A stretch of DNA of 64,000 nucleotides from Eleginops maclovinus (Eukaryota; Chordata; Actinopteri; Perciformes; Eleginopidae): assembly GCF_036324505.1 (NCBI RefSeq), contig NC_086354.1, forward strand, positions 8,794,795-8,858,794, given 5' to 3'. Of this stretch, positions 51,156 to 62,690 are shown in pieces. The notes beneath the pieces were generated by a model. The model was not told where the DNA came from. It made no database searches and saw only the letters and a program-made list of their open reading frames with translations. Made by a program: the position numbers and the translations under genes. Position 1 is the first letter of the stretch, and each line of letters opens with the position of its first letter.

Positions 51156-52410
51156 GAGCATGTAAATGATAGTGGCTCCCTAGTTAACAGGTGTTTCCCA
51201 ACTGTCTGAAGACTGTGTGTGCACGTGCATGTGCATGCTACGCAGCGAGTCGCCTTTCTTTTTGAATTGAAGCCGTCTGTTTCTCTTTGAGACAAACTGG
51301 GAATAATTGGTTACGCATTTAAGGACTTGATTTCACACACGCTTATGGGCGGAGGTTTTTAAAACGTTTGCATTGTTTTTCCTTCTACTTTCCATTTTTG
51401 TTATTTTTCACAATGTTTTAGTAATTGCATTTTTAATTGTAATTACTACAGTCACAGTTAAATGAGGAAAAGTAGACCAGGGACTAAAACACAAATTCGT
51501 TTATGAAAATCATATCAGTATGCTTGTGGTCCATTGTAACGTTTTAAATCAGCCTCATGAGAGGCTTTATTAGACCCAAAATATCAGGGCCATAATGCTG
51601 TTTAAGCCTCATGTCCTTACCCTTATGAACACTTTATTGCTGCAAAGCAACAGTAACTTTCACTGAAAACCAGCGAAGGAATTATACAGGCAGCTATAAT
51701 CACTACAGCCTTCACGTGAACAACTAAAACTCAACTTTTAAATCAAAAGAATCAGTGCAGGCCTGCTGACTGACGTTCATTTTTCAGGATTTAGCAGGAT
51801 ATTGAGAATGATTTGGTAAGTCTGCGACTTATTGCGACTAATTATTTTTGCGTTAATGTTTGAGAAAAATAAAAGGATCTAATCATTAATTCTGAAATAT
51901 ATAACTGTCCTTCATCATAAGTAATGTCAAGATCAACATGAAGAATTGGAGATAGTTTAAATATCGGTTGTAAAGTGAGGCCGTGCAGGACCTGTAATGT
52001 AATATCGCTTGCTAATGTATGTTAATGGTAATGGCATACACACACTATACTGAACAATTCAAGTGCGTGTCAAGAAACCACTTTCTTGTTTGGGAACGTC
52101 TAATAAACATGCACACGCGTTCACACCACTCCAGAGACATAAACTTATGTAAACGTACATGCTCAGAGACGTGAAAGTCCCAGTCCAAACGCAGACAGAC
52201 CGTTCCGTGACTTTTTCTAATTATTTATTTATATATTAACCCGTGGAAACGCCACCGCGAGCAGCGACCAAAGCGCAAAATCCCGGAGAAAGTATATTGA
52301 GAGGACTCGAAATCCGCTTCCAAACCAGAAAGAAGCGGCGGGACGCGAGCAAGGTGTGGAAAAATAACTGTAAGAGCTTCAAACCAAACAACAACAAAAA
52401 GCCAGTCAGT

Positions 52411-52419
52411 GTTACTCAC
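52411..52419 (-). other. rnf220: Splice donor of the rnf220 first exon
   Basis: GAG|GTGAGTAAC on the minus strand is a near-perfect U1 target. It is the strongest donor seen in the CpG-rich region. Confidence 0.6.
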
Positions 52420-52620
52420 CTCGCCGTGGCAGAATCCGCTTCTTTTCCAGACGAGTCCTCGGTTTCCGGCTTCTTCTTTTTTTATCCTCACAACAAACCG
52501 AAAACTTTTTTTTTCTGCGGGGTGGGAATATCAGTAGCAGTGGCCCTTCTGGCTCTTGCGCAGCAGCACCGGAGATAACGGGAGGCGCTTTGTGGAAGCA
52601 AAAGTAGTTAACACCTCCCT
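52420..52620 (-). other. rnf220: Probable non-coding first exon of rnf220
   Basis: On the minus strand the segment ends CCACGGCGAG and is followed by a consensus donor, GTGAGTAAC, at 52419-52411. The last 180 nt contain no ATG, fitting a 5' UTR exon. It lies 12.7 kb upstream of exon 2 in the correct orientation and inside the only GC/CpG-rich stretch of the window. The 5' end given is approximate because no TATA box or clear initiator is visible. Confidence 0.55.
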
Positions 52621-52941
52621 GTTAGGTTACCAAAGCGCAACCAGAGAGGAGGACAGAGAGAGAGAGCGAGGGAGGGAGAGAGAGAGGCTGACTTTCCACA
52701 AACACAGTGTAAAGTGGGTATCAATAGCGCAATCGCGCGTGCAGCCCCTGAGCTGGAACACCGAGAGGGACGATCAGTGAGAGGAGAGGGGAGTGAAGCC
52801 GGGGAGGGAGGCAGGATCGCAGAGACGGTGGCAGGCAGTGGTGGCGGTGGTGTGAGCGGAGGAGGAGGGGGGAGTGGGGGTCTCACAGTGCTCAACGGCG
52901 ACGTGTGTGAGGCTGGGAGCCGGGCTGCGCGAGGCTGAGCT

Positions 52942-52974
52942 GGGATTGTGGGGGTGGAGGGGGAGGGAGGGGTG
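52942..52974 (+). promoter_or_regulatory. G-quadruplex-capable G-run cluster in the promoter
   Basis: Successive runs of 3-5 G on the plus strand (GGGGGTGGAGGGGGAGGGAG and flanks) satisfy the four-run quadruplex pattern. It lies about 0.5 kb upstream of the inferred first-exon donor. Confidence 0.45.
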
Positions 52975-53513
52975 TCCAGGGTCCAGAGCGTCTCGAGGTG
53001 CAGTGCTGCCGCGCAGCGCTCGGGTCGCTCACTGACTGACAGACAGACACACGGGAACACACAATTTCACTACCTTTCTTGTCTAAAAATACACTTCTTG
53101 GTTTTCTATTACAAATCTTTTCTTAATCTAGCTTTTAACTGACGAAACAGAGGGACACAGTCCTTTCTCGCTTTCAGACATCACTCAGTTTCCTGTCCTG
53201 CCTGAGATCAGGGGACCGGACAGTGGTTATGTGTGTAAGATAATGTCAGCTGTGACAATATCTGTACTAGGACAAAGTCAAAATACCTAACGTGTCTTTC
53301 TTTTTCTAGTCCCAACAAAAAAGAGATATAACGAGGAGAATTGATCAGACGATACATTTAGTTGTTTGTATTATTTTGTTTTGTTATCCTTGTGCATGTG
53401 TGGACAGTTTCCTAACACCCCCCACCCTCCTGCCTCTCCCCTCTTTCTGCTGGTTCGTTCCCCTGGGTGATTTCCACTGCGCTTTGTGCGCAAAGTGAAT
53501 GAATTATCCCCTT

Positions 53514-53553
53514 CTCTCTCTCTCTCGCTCTCTCTCTCTCTCGCTCTCTCTCT
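53514..53553. repeat. (TC)n microsatellite with CG variants
   Basis: TCTCTC interrupted twice by TCGC. Confidence 0.93.
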
Positions 53554-53590
53554 CACCCGTTAGAGAGAATGCTTGCCATAAAGCCAATGA

Positions 53591-53620
53591 AGTCCACCTC
53601 TTAACAAAAAGAGGTGGACT
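53591..53620. repeat. Perfect 12-bp inverted repeat (hairpin)
   Basis: AGTCCACCTCTT, a 6-nt loop AACAAA, then AAGAGGTGGACT. No U-tract follows, so it is not a bacterial-type terminator, and the stem is too short for a microRNA precursor. Confidence 0.85.
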
Positions 53621-54224
53621 AGACACTCTTATAAAGTGCGCACTACAGACTGAAGATAGTCACACAGAGGGAAGTTCACTAAACCGGCAGCTGTGTGGCA
53701 AAGTCCCATGGCGTTGATTAACCAAAACTTCAAAGATATTTTTCAATTAATGCATGATGGGAAAGGTTCACACAAAGGATACTGAGCTGTTTCATTTTGG
53801 AAAATTCTCCAAACTTCATCTTGGAAAACATTGTTTTTTGCAACTGGTTTAGTTTGTTTTTCTAAAAAATGACCCCTGGCATCTGGGGTTGGTTTTAATC
53901 AAGTTATCATTTTGAAAGGGATTTTGTCTATTTATTCAGATAAAAGTTAGCTTGCATACAACGAGTGACTTCACACACTCACATAAGTAAAAACACCTTC
54001 TATGCACCTTCTATCTCTATACAATTTTCTGACCACTATTGTAACAATAGTACAGACCTACGATTTATCCCCCAACTATTAGCACTGGAATATTTCAGAT
54101 TTTATGGGGGAGTTTCTATAATAACTTTGTGCATAAGGTGTGTATATCTCTCTGTGTGTTGGCGGTCTGTGTGTAAGAATGAGGAAGAGAGAAGCCTCGT
54201 ATCCCCTGTCTTCCTCTCCACTAC

Positions 54225-54240
54225 ACCCCCCTGCTGGTCA
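54225..54240 (-). promoter_or_regulatory. CTCF-like site
   Basis: The minus strand reads TGACCAGCAGGGGGGTG, matching 11 of 12 positions of the CTCF core CCASYAGRKGGC. It lies about 1.6 kb upstream of the inferred first exon. Confidence 0.35.
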
Positions 54241-56619
54241 CATGTGGAATTGATAAACATGACCAACAGCTTTAGACTGAAAAAACGTACTATTTTCTTC
54301 TGTGGTATCTTCCTTTCAGTGTATAACTACTTATACATTGATGCTGGTGCTGTAGCGGCACAATTATGTTTAAAATGAGCTCTTACAATAAAGCAAATAT
54401 AGACAGATATAAACAAATCAGAAAATTAAAACTAAGGTCAACACTAATGGTGGGGTGCATGGGATAGAATCATTTTACTGCAATGGAGAGGATACTTTGT
54501 GGAGAAAACATTTCATTTTGTAAAACTATAGGCTAAACTGGAAATGTATACTCCTGCGATGACAGTGGGAATCACTTTCAAATAAAAATAATGTAAGTCA
54601 ATTATAGATATTGTTATTTTCCTTCAGATTTCACTCGCACTATGTAGACCTTAAATGCCCCAAAATGAGGTCTCCCTCACACAGTTCATCATAGGAGATT
54701 TTGGATAGTTATCTAATGGAACTTTGATCTAGTTTAACTCTATAATACACCGTTGTTGTAGGTAACAATAGCGTGGGAAAAGTGAAGAGGCTTGAGTGTG
54801 TGTGTGGTCTCCATACACATGAGGGGCAGTAGCCGCAGTAGCAGTGCCATTAGTGGTGTGTTGTCTTGCTAATAGGCTCAGCTTGGAGTCAATGGGCTGA
54901 CTGAGGAAGAGGACCATCCATGTATTAGATCCCTCTCCATTCAAAGTCTAATGCCACTCTCTTTAGTCCCTCCCTCTGATGTTTTTAAATGCTGCCTCTG
55001 TGTGTATTGACTAGGAAGCACTTTGATAGCACCTGTTGCACTGCTGGGGCATCCCAGTCTTAAAGCAAAGGCATTCCAAATGTGGATATCAGGGGGAGAC
55101 GGGAAACTATGAAGTACCGTATAGGTGTGTAAGATGTATGTAATAATAGATAGTTTTATTTCCCTAAATGTTTAACTGATCAATCTCTACAACAATGGAA
55201 GTAAATGGGATTTGGTTTGTTTTTGCGACATTGAAAAAATATAATTCACAATTTTTACAGGACTATTCCAGAATAAGTGTCTTAGGAAACTCTACGCATT
55301 TCACTGTGGACTGTTTTCTATTGACAGCAAGCTCTGTGGATTATCCAGAGCAATGCTGAGGCTGATTTTTGTCCTGTGGTAAAAGACACAGCCCTCCCAT
55401 TCATTTGAATGAGGCTGGTCTGAGTGCGGGGGTGTAACAACACACTAGTATTTCTACTGTCCCAATTGCCAACTTTTCAGTGTACAGCAGTATACTGGTA
55501 TATACACTACTCTGCACAAAACACGTTTCAAAAGAAGAACAAATCTGGTGTTCACTTTATAACTCTATCAATCTCAACGCATCTGCTAAAAGTCGGACAG
55601 TGTTAAGCCTCTTGGGGCAAGGGCCAATATTTTCGGGGTATCAAGAAAAGAAAATTGTCAGATGGTACTAGATGCATTTTGGCCAATGCTTTCCTGCTAT
55701 TGCTCACCACAAGGAATGTTAACTTGCATTCGACCAAAGCTAGCCCAGAATTGATTAGTCAATATTACTCAGACCTGCCAGAACAGCTAAACCATGTCCT
55801 GTTGCCTACATTCTCAAGAACGTTGGCATTCTTATGGAAACATGTCTTTAAATAGATTATAAAGAAATCTTTGAAAAATGTGTGTTTGAATGTATTTATT
55901 TGGTCTGATCGGTTAAAGGAATTGGCTGCCAATGTTCATGCACTGCTGAAAGTGGCCTTGCATATACTATTAGCAAATGTATCCGTTTATATAATTCTGA
56001 GAGTAAAAAAAACACATAACTCTAACTTGTACCCACCCAGTCCTCGCCTTGCATGAGTATAGCTTTGTGTGTTAGCAGACACAGGTTAAAATCAGGACTC
56101 TGTATTTTCCAGCAGATTTCTTAGCTTCCATCCAAACAGAGTCATTTCCTTGTGTTATGAAACCCCTGACATCTCCTCTGAAGTGACATAGCGATAATGA
56201 AAAGCAGCAGAGGGCCGGGGCTGCCCTCTCACAGCCTGCTTTCACCTTTGCTTGGCCGAGTTTATCCTTAAATTGAATTCCACTTTTTCAGAAATGGAGC
56301 CAGGAGGGCTGGACTGAGGCAGGAAGAGTGGAGAGGCTGTTACTAACTGTGGTTTTCTGCTTTGTTTGTGTTGCTCTTTCCCTTTGCTATCAGGCATTCT
56401 CTGGTAGAACACGGCAATCGGGTGGTAAAGTAAGGTTATTTAATGAAGCTGTGAAGCAGTTTTTTCTGTTTTTTGAGCTTGCTGGTACATACACAGACGG
56501 AGAAAAGGTTTCCTAGCAGGAGGCCCTGGTCTATTTTATGACTTGAACCTGTAATCCTTTGATATTTTAAGGCAGCTCAAACTTGACCCTCCCTACCGCC
56601 CGGTGACTAAAGTATTACC
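54241..56619. other. Unique 5' flanking sequence
   Basis: No gene recognised. Plus-strand frames around 55424-55855 are open for about 60 codons each but overlap in different frames and show no domain. Confidence 0.45.
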
Positions 56620-56835
56620 CTGTTAGGTCCTTCACACCACGTGGGACTTAATTCCTTAAACAAACCATGTTTGAGTGTGATTTACAGCTAATCCGGACAG
56701 GCGACGGTCATTTCTATCTTTCCTTTAATAATTTACGATTGGTGGAATTTATAGCACCCGGCCATGCATGCCGCCAAATCCATATGTCTGTAATATAATG
56801 AGATTTAAGCGTAGCGAGATTATAAATTATGGTGT
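56620..56835. promoter_or_regulatory. Candidate conserved block J
   Basis: Unique DNA with CACGTG E-box (near 56639), ACGATTGGTGG CCAAT-type core (near 56735), CCATGCATGCCGCC (near 56762) and CATATG (near 56780). Confidence 0.35.
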
Positions 56836-56979
56836 GATTTGTTCTTTCCCTGTTTTGTCAGGGCATAGCCTTTGAGTGTGTGTGTGTAGCTTGGGGACAT
56901 GGCTGGCATTTGGCTGCCACGACGCTCTAATTGCTGACGTACACACAGATAGATGGGACCTGATGGTTGGTGTCGCCAC

Positions 56980-57130
56980 TGGAGGGAGGGAAGCAGGAGA
57001 AGTGAGGGACGAAAGGGGAGGATGAGGAGACTGAAGCGAAGTGGGATAGCTGACTGGAGGAGATAAAGATGGGGAGGTGAAAAGGAAAGTGGAGCATGGA
57101 TGGATGGATAGATAGATGGAGAGACAAGTG
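56980..57130 (+). repeat. Purine-rich tract with (GATA)n end
   Basis: GGAGGGAGGGAAGCAGGAG and on to GGATGGATGGATAGATAGAT near 57098-57117. Confidence 0.7.
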
Positions 57131-57289
57131 AGGAGGACAGGTATTGTCTTGTAGCGGGAGGCGCAGCTGCCAGCAGATACACAGCCAAGCGGTTAACCAC
57201 ACTGAAGGAGCCGCACTTAGAGAGAGCACAACGACAGAGAGAGAGAGGGACAGAGGCTCAGCCACATTCATCTCGCTCTCAGATCTGTT

Positions 57290-57470
57290 GCTCCAGGGAG
57301 CTGTTGGAAAATGAAGAATTACATGGCCCTGATCAGATTACATTACAGAACAAGTGATTACATGCGTTTGACTGTTGTACAAAAGAAGGGAAAAATGAAG
57401 GGAGGGAAAGGAAACATACATGATCTGATTAATTATGTAATTATGTGGTATTTGTTCTGGCTATGATACA
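57290..57470. promoter_or_regulatory. Candidate conserved block K
   Basis: GATCAGATTACATTACAG and GATCTGATTAATTATGTAAT cores (near 57334 and 57422); composition only. Confidence 0.25.
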
Positions 57471-57759
57471 TGGGCAACCATCTGAGGGAGGTAGAAGGGT
57501 AATTTCATCAATGTTTCACTGCTTGGCATCTAAACCTGCTGTAATATAAATGTTGATTTTGTCCCAGTCCTCACTTTCAGACCTGACTGCTGTATATTTT
57601 AAAACACTCGCTGTCATTAGTTTAGTTTGGGTAAACAAATGGTTGTGTTGGGAGGGGTAAATAATAGAGATAGAGAGATAAACCTAATTTGAAAAATAGG
57701 CTGAAATGCTCTGTAGATTCTATCTTCAGAATGTTAGTCTAAGGTTCATATAACACTTG

Positions 57760-59050
57760 TTTACAGTACTATAGTAGTACAGTATTGTAAATTGCATTTA
57801 AAAATAAAAGTTTAAAACTTGTATTGTAATTGGTTTGTCCCAGTCGTCAGTGAATAACTGTACCCCAAGGCACATTGTCCCCTATCTTTTAGCAAGTTCA
57901 TGTACAGTTTTGATGAGTGATGAGTATTTTTATACTCACAGTGTGATTTTTAACCAGTGTTCCAGCTCTACTGCCAAACAACAGCTTTGATGATGGACAA
58001 TTCTTGAAAACCGCTATGATGTTATTATAACTACGCTGCTTCTACGGCCACACCAGCATTTCTTGTTTATGGTAAATGAACTATGGTTAGAAAACAGTTA
58101 GGGTTAAGTATTCTTAAGAATAGAGAAAGATCATGGTTATGGTTGGTAAAGAGGCAAACTTTATTAGCATGTCTGTGACAGGAATGGGGTGTACTGCATA
58201 CACTTGTTACATTGCCATTAAAGCCTGTTGTGAGGTCAAAAATGATGGAGATCATGCACTTTTGACACGGGAGACCGCTGATTGTTTCCCAGTACCAATA
58301 AACATCCAACATTGGTTTATTTTAACCATTGTTATAACTTTTCCCTACATTAACAAAATAGTTTTTAGTTGCCTAAAGTGAGTCGGCTCTTACCAGAGAT
58401 GTCAAATCCGAAGAAGTTTATGAGAAAAGTTCTGATATTGACACATGGCAGTTCTATATATGATGTTTAAGTAGATGGAAACTTAATGTGTTCAGTTTAA
58501 GGAGTTGTGGGCCTAACACAAGACCCGAGAGAAGAATTTGTGCTTGCCTGATCTCTACGTTTGAAAAGTTACAAATTCCTCGTATTTGGGGGACTGCATC
58601 TAATATTCTAAGAATTTGGAATAAGGTCCAAATCTATTGTTACATTACAAATAACTAATGCATATCCGTGGTTGAAGGAAAAAATCTGAAAATACTGGTG
58701 CAAAAATATTGGTTGAAATATCGCGTTGGCTTCAAGACTGGGAAACATCAGAGTGCATTTCCTCCGCCGTCGCTCTGGTCGCTCCGTCATCTTCAAACAT
58801 CCGCGGGGAGCGACTTGTTATTTGCTCTGAGCTGTCTGCATGGTTTGGCTTTTTGATTAGAGAGAGACAGAAAGAAAGAGAGCGGGAGGCGGAGGGAGTG
58901 CAGAGATAGTGAAGAGAGAGACAGTCTTGAGGCACATGTCAAGCAATGTCACAGATAATCACACATTGTCTTAAAATAGCTTTGAAAATGACAGTGTCGG
59001 GGGTGGGCTGTGGAGGATGATGTTGGGGTTTGGGAGAGGTGGGGGGGCGA
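57760..59050. other. Unique 5' flanking sequence
   Basis: Contains a small imperfect hairpin at 57760-57791 and degenerate GGTTAGGGTTA-like words at 58083-58150. Nothing coding recognised. Confidence 0.45.
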
Positions 59051-59150
59051 GAAATGCATCAAAGCACATGTATCGTAATTAAAGACCAGATAAAGTTAAT
59101 TTCTGACATCTCCTCGGGGGAACATTTATCAAGGGCAACATAAAAAAAAT
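59051..59150. promoter_or_regulatory. Candidate conserved block L
   Basis: A short unique stretch with ATCAAAG (TCF/LEF-like, near 59058) and CGTAATTAAAGACC (near 59075). Confidence 0.25.
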
Positions 59151-60054
59151 GTCTTATCTGTGAGAAAGGAGAGGAGCTGGGGGAGGTTACAAGGGTATCT
59201 GACATACATCTGCTTTGCTCTCTCAAACAGAGATAAATATAAGGGGTGGGGGTGTGCGGGGCGGTGGCGGTGGCGGTTACTACACTGACAGATAGAGAAA
59301 GAGTAATTTCCTTAGTCAGTCAGGTGAAAATGGTGAAGAGGCCTCCTTCTATCATCATCTACCCAGTAAAACCATCCTATTTCATAGTCCAAGTAATCTC
59401 CATATTACTGCCTCCCCTCACTGCTGCTCCAATGTATTCCCAATGGGTTTGACCATTGGAAATGCATCCTGTTTCTTCTAGAATCTACTCAGTGTGTGGT
59501 TGGTTGCTCACAATCAAGAAGGAAACAAAAAAAATGGTGGGTTTTGTTTGTAGCTGAGATGGGACAAAGATGTTTTTTTTAGATGTGCTAGCATTAAGTC
59601 TTATTACAGTAGCCTCCTAATGAAGAACACTTTCTCAAAATCTCCAACAGGAAACACATTATAAGAGGGGATGTTAACTGCCGAGGTCCAAGTATGTTGA
59701 AAAAAAGTATTGACCTTGTATTTTCATACGCATACGAGATGCAAGTTTTCCTGTTGACTTCAATTACGTTTTTATGTCTATTACAGTATAACGGTTTACA
59801 TTGGCTTCAACATTCAAGCCTTGTGGATAACACTTTGTCCCAGGAATAATTACAGTACATACGTGTAGCAATGCCTTTCATATAGAGATCCATTTGAATA
59901 TTCCAATGGATCCATCCAGAACTGTCAGCTGTCAATTGAAATAAAGAGAATAAATACAAACATGAATGCATAAACAAACAACCCAGACTTCTGTCCCTCT
60001 TTTATTTTTTGTTGGAATGATTGCTCTATCGAGTCCATAGCCAGCACAAGCTGG
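59151..60054. other. Unique 5' flanking sequence
   Basis: No gene, repeat or element end recognised apart from GGCGGT repeats near 59258-59276. Confidence 0.45.
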
Positions 60055-60240
60055 TAGTTAAGCTAAAAATAATGTTTATTCCTGCGGACGTTTAATGGTC
60101 CGTCAAATGGGATAACAAGGACGGCTGATTTGTGGGCCTTTCTCTGCAATTACCCAGCCTTCCCACTTCCTCCCTGTTTAAATTAAACAAGCCATTGATT
60201 TTATGCTGAATATTATTGTGCCATATTCCTCAAGAGTGCT
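60055..60240. promoter_or_regulatory. Candidate conserved block M
   Basis: Unique DNA with GCGGACGTTTAATGGTCCGT (near 60083), CTGCAATTACCC (near 60145) and CATTGATTTTATGC (near 60193). Confidence 0.35.
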
Positions 60241-61942
60241 TTTGATAGAGATATGGAGTGATTGGACTCAGACACACACTAACACAGACGGATATATAAA
60301 GACTGAAGCACAGCCAGGAGCAGATGGGAGGTTGAGTATGTGATTTGTTTAATTTTAATAGGAATTTACATTTTGTAAGACTTTAACTAATGCTTCTTCT
60401 GGTCTACCGGTTATACATACAGACTTCATAGTTAAAAACAGACTTTTGAAAACACACAACGATGAAATGATATGTAGACAAAATAATACATAATTGAATA
60501 CAAACTAACTACCCTTACCAGGCTGAATAGTTTCCTTTTTGATTTTAGGTTCTTCAGGGGAGTTTGACTGTGATCATAAGGGCTAAAAGTGGACCCTCAC
60601 TTACTGTATCACATATACAGCTAGCATATTGGCCGAGTAGATATTAGAATTAGATTTGAAACCAAATTAACAAAAGAAAAAATATTAATTCAGATACCTT
60701 GGATTGATATGCCTCAATATTACACTGTGGGGAAAGAAAGCCAAGTTCTACAAAGATTCTTTGAGGTCAGCTCATAACACTCTGAACTGTAGCGTTATTT
60801 TGCTCCAAGGTCTTCCAAAGCATTATTACATTTAGATTTTTTATTTTTTTTAAAGGGATGCACCATGCTTTAGTTCTAATGACCCTCTTTGACTATCATG
60901 CTTTACATAAATGTTGGATGTTTCACAAAAGCTCTGTTCTTGCATTTCTAGGCAAGACAGACATTTAGAAAATCGATGTGTATCTGTAATACCTGTCAGA
61001 AGTGAAGAGTAACACAACTATTGCCTTGCATACTGTAGGTGAATGCAAACAGTGGCAGCTAGTACGTTATGATTTCTCTTCCACTGTATTAGTCATGCTC
61101 CTGCAGGCGATTACGTTTCATTGTTAGCGTTTGAAGGAAAAATGTGAACACCTTTGACAGGTTCATCACGGAGGCCTTCTCGACTTGGCGGCCTGACAGT
61201 CAGCAACTCTATTAGCCATGTGTTTTCATCCAAAGCACAAAGCTGTGTAACCGGGGTTTCTGAGCACATGCACGCGAGCAGACGGCGCAGTCGCTAAGGA
61301 GTGAAGATTACACCGAGAAGTCAAGTGACAAATTCAAGTGGCCAGAAGAAATATCAATTCATTTAGGACCAGTGAGCAGCAAGCCAGCTGTCAGAGAGAG
61401 ACAGAGAGAGAGATCAAAAGGGCTTACCCCCGATATGACAGATGCATTAGAGACGAGAGCACAACAGTTAATTTTGTGTGTCTGAGTGTGGGTGTGTGGG
61501 TGTGTTTATTCTGAAGCCTCTCCGGTAAGTCTTTGTGGAAGACACTGCAAAGCAGTCAAGTGCTGAGACCTGTCCATTGTGTTAATAACAAAGACAGATA
61601 AATGGAGAGCTCAATATGGACTGTGTGTTTCCTAAAGTGCAATGACAATAGCCAGCCAGTGAGTGTTGTTGTTGTTTTGCACATATTCCTTATACTCAGT
61701 GATACGCAGATATTTTTAGTGAAGCCATGAAGGATGATGATCAAACTGAAACAACAGCAAAGGTCGTGGGGTTGCCTTAGCCATGATCTTACTGAAATTA
61801 GCACTGCATCACAACAACAAAATAAAATAAAGGGTTACAGTTTCATGACTGTAATAAAGAGTATTGAATGTGGTGAGTGGTTTCCAATGGATACGAATAC
61901 ACAGCTACTTGCTTCCTATTGTTTTGTACCCACGTCATATCA
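60241..61942. other. Unique 5' flanking sequence
   Basis: AT-rich, no gene. The stretch 61085-61225 (GCAGGCGATTACGTTTCATT near 61103) has enhancer-like composition. Confidence 0.4.
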
Positions 61943-62249
61943 CAGTAGGGCTGGGCAGTACATCGATTTTATCGCTTAACTCGAGTGTGTAGTTTACGTC
62001 GATTTGTTTGAATGAAAACCGGTTTTCTCTTCAACATCTGCCGACGCTCCCCTCTGGCTCCCGTAGTTCCTATTAGGCTCAGCCTTCCCCCTGCATGGTG
62101 CGCGCGTTTGCCACAGAGATACACTAAACAACATAGCAGCGAGTATGGAAGAACTCGTTCCCAAGAAAGGCACAGTGTCATCCGTAATTTGGAATTGGTT
62201 TGCGTTTACGGTGGCAGACTTAAATCAGACAACACCCCGCTGCGAAGTG
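61943..62249 (+). mobile_element. 5' fragment of an autonomous-type hAT transposon with BED-finger start
   Basis: The segment opens with CAGTAGGGCTGGGCAGTACA, a typical hAT terminus. An ATG at 62145 then starts an uninterrupted frame (MEELVPKKGTVSSVIWNWFA, continuing TVADLNQTTPRCE) resembling the start of a BED zinc finger: paired aromatic residues, a DxxQ stretch and the first zinc-ligand Cys. In hAT transposases and ZBED proteins this domain binds DNA. The frame is cut at 62249 by another repeat. No catalytic DDE domain or right terminus follows, so the copy is dead. Confidence 0.65.
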
Positions 62250-62690
62250 CAGGGTTTCCCACACATAGACTTTACTTAGGCGGGCCGCCCAGGTATATTA
62301 ATGGCCGCCAAATTAGATTTCGGGACCCAAAATGTTTTTTGTGTTGTTTTTTTTTATCCGTCCGCGAACACGACGCCATCTCGATCGATTAACTAGTGGA
62401 TAATGATCTCTTCGCTCTATGCCTCCTGTACCTGTACGCTCTGCTATCGTGTGAAGGGTCTGCTAACAAGCGACAAAACAGAAAGACGTGGTAAGAGCCT
62501 GTAAAGCTGCTGGTCCTTTGTGTTGAACGGCGAGCATGTGGGTAATGAAGGTAGTCGGGGTGCAAACAACTGGGAGGGGGGGAGAGCACAGATCCAGACC
62601 ATGCTGAAATGTCCCATCTTGCATCTGTCCAGGAGGAGCTGAAGGACATTCCATCATGGTGCAAATTTGCAGAGCAGAGGGAAACCATAC
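62250..62690. mobile_element. Second repeat nested in the hAT fragment
   Basis: CAGGGTTTCCCACACATAGA begins abruptly within the BED-finger codons and is followed by a GGCGGGCCGCC-rich stretch, then GACGCCATCTCGATCGATTA. This resembles a common fish non-autonomous DNA repeat whose ends start CAGGGTTTCCC. The right boundary is uncertain; I see no clean inverted terminus and chose the end where the sequence becomes ordinary. Confidence 0.45.

Larger units (their letters stand above)
52230..53060 (-). promoter_or_regulatory. rnf220: GC/CpG-rich promoter region of rnf220
   Basis: This stretch has frequent CpG (for example GCGCAATCGCGCGTGCAG near 52727-52744 and CTGCCGCGCAGCGCTCGGG near 53006) in a window otherwise AT-rich. 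It contains GC-box-like G runs, a GA-rich patch (52651-52690) and no TATA box near the donor-bearing exon, which fits a broad CpG-island promoter. Reading frames across it are Pro/Ser/Ala-rich. The longest minus-strand one (52608-53060) starts at GTG, not ATG, so I do not call a protein. Confidence 0.6.

Noticed and set aside
52608..53060. A 150-codon Pro/Ser-rich minus-strand frame in the promoter region
   Set aside because: It starts at GTG, its composition follows the GC-rich DNA, and it overlaps the expected promoter and 5' UTR.
55424..55855. Overlapping plus-strand frames upstream of rnf220
   Set aside because: They lie in different frames, carry no domain and lack splice-site support.
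57760..57791. Small hairpin TTTACAGTAC...GTATTGTAAA
   Set aside because: A 10-bp stem with a G-T wobble in AT-rich DNA is expected by chance and too short for a microRNA precursor.
58083..58150. Telomere-like GGTTAGGG words
   Set aside because: Only isolated degenerate copies; not a tandem array.
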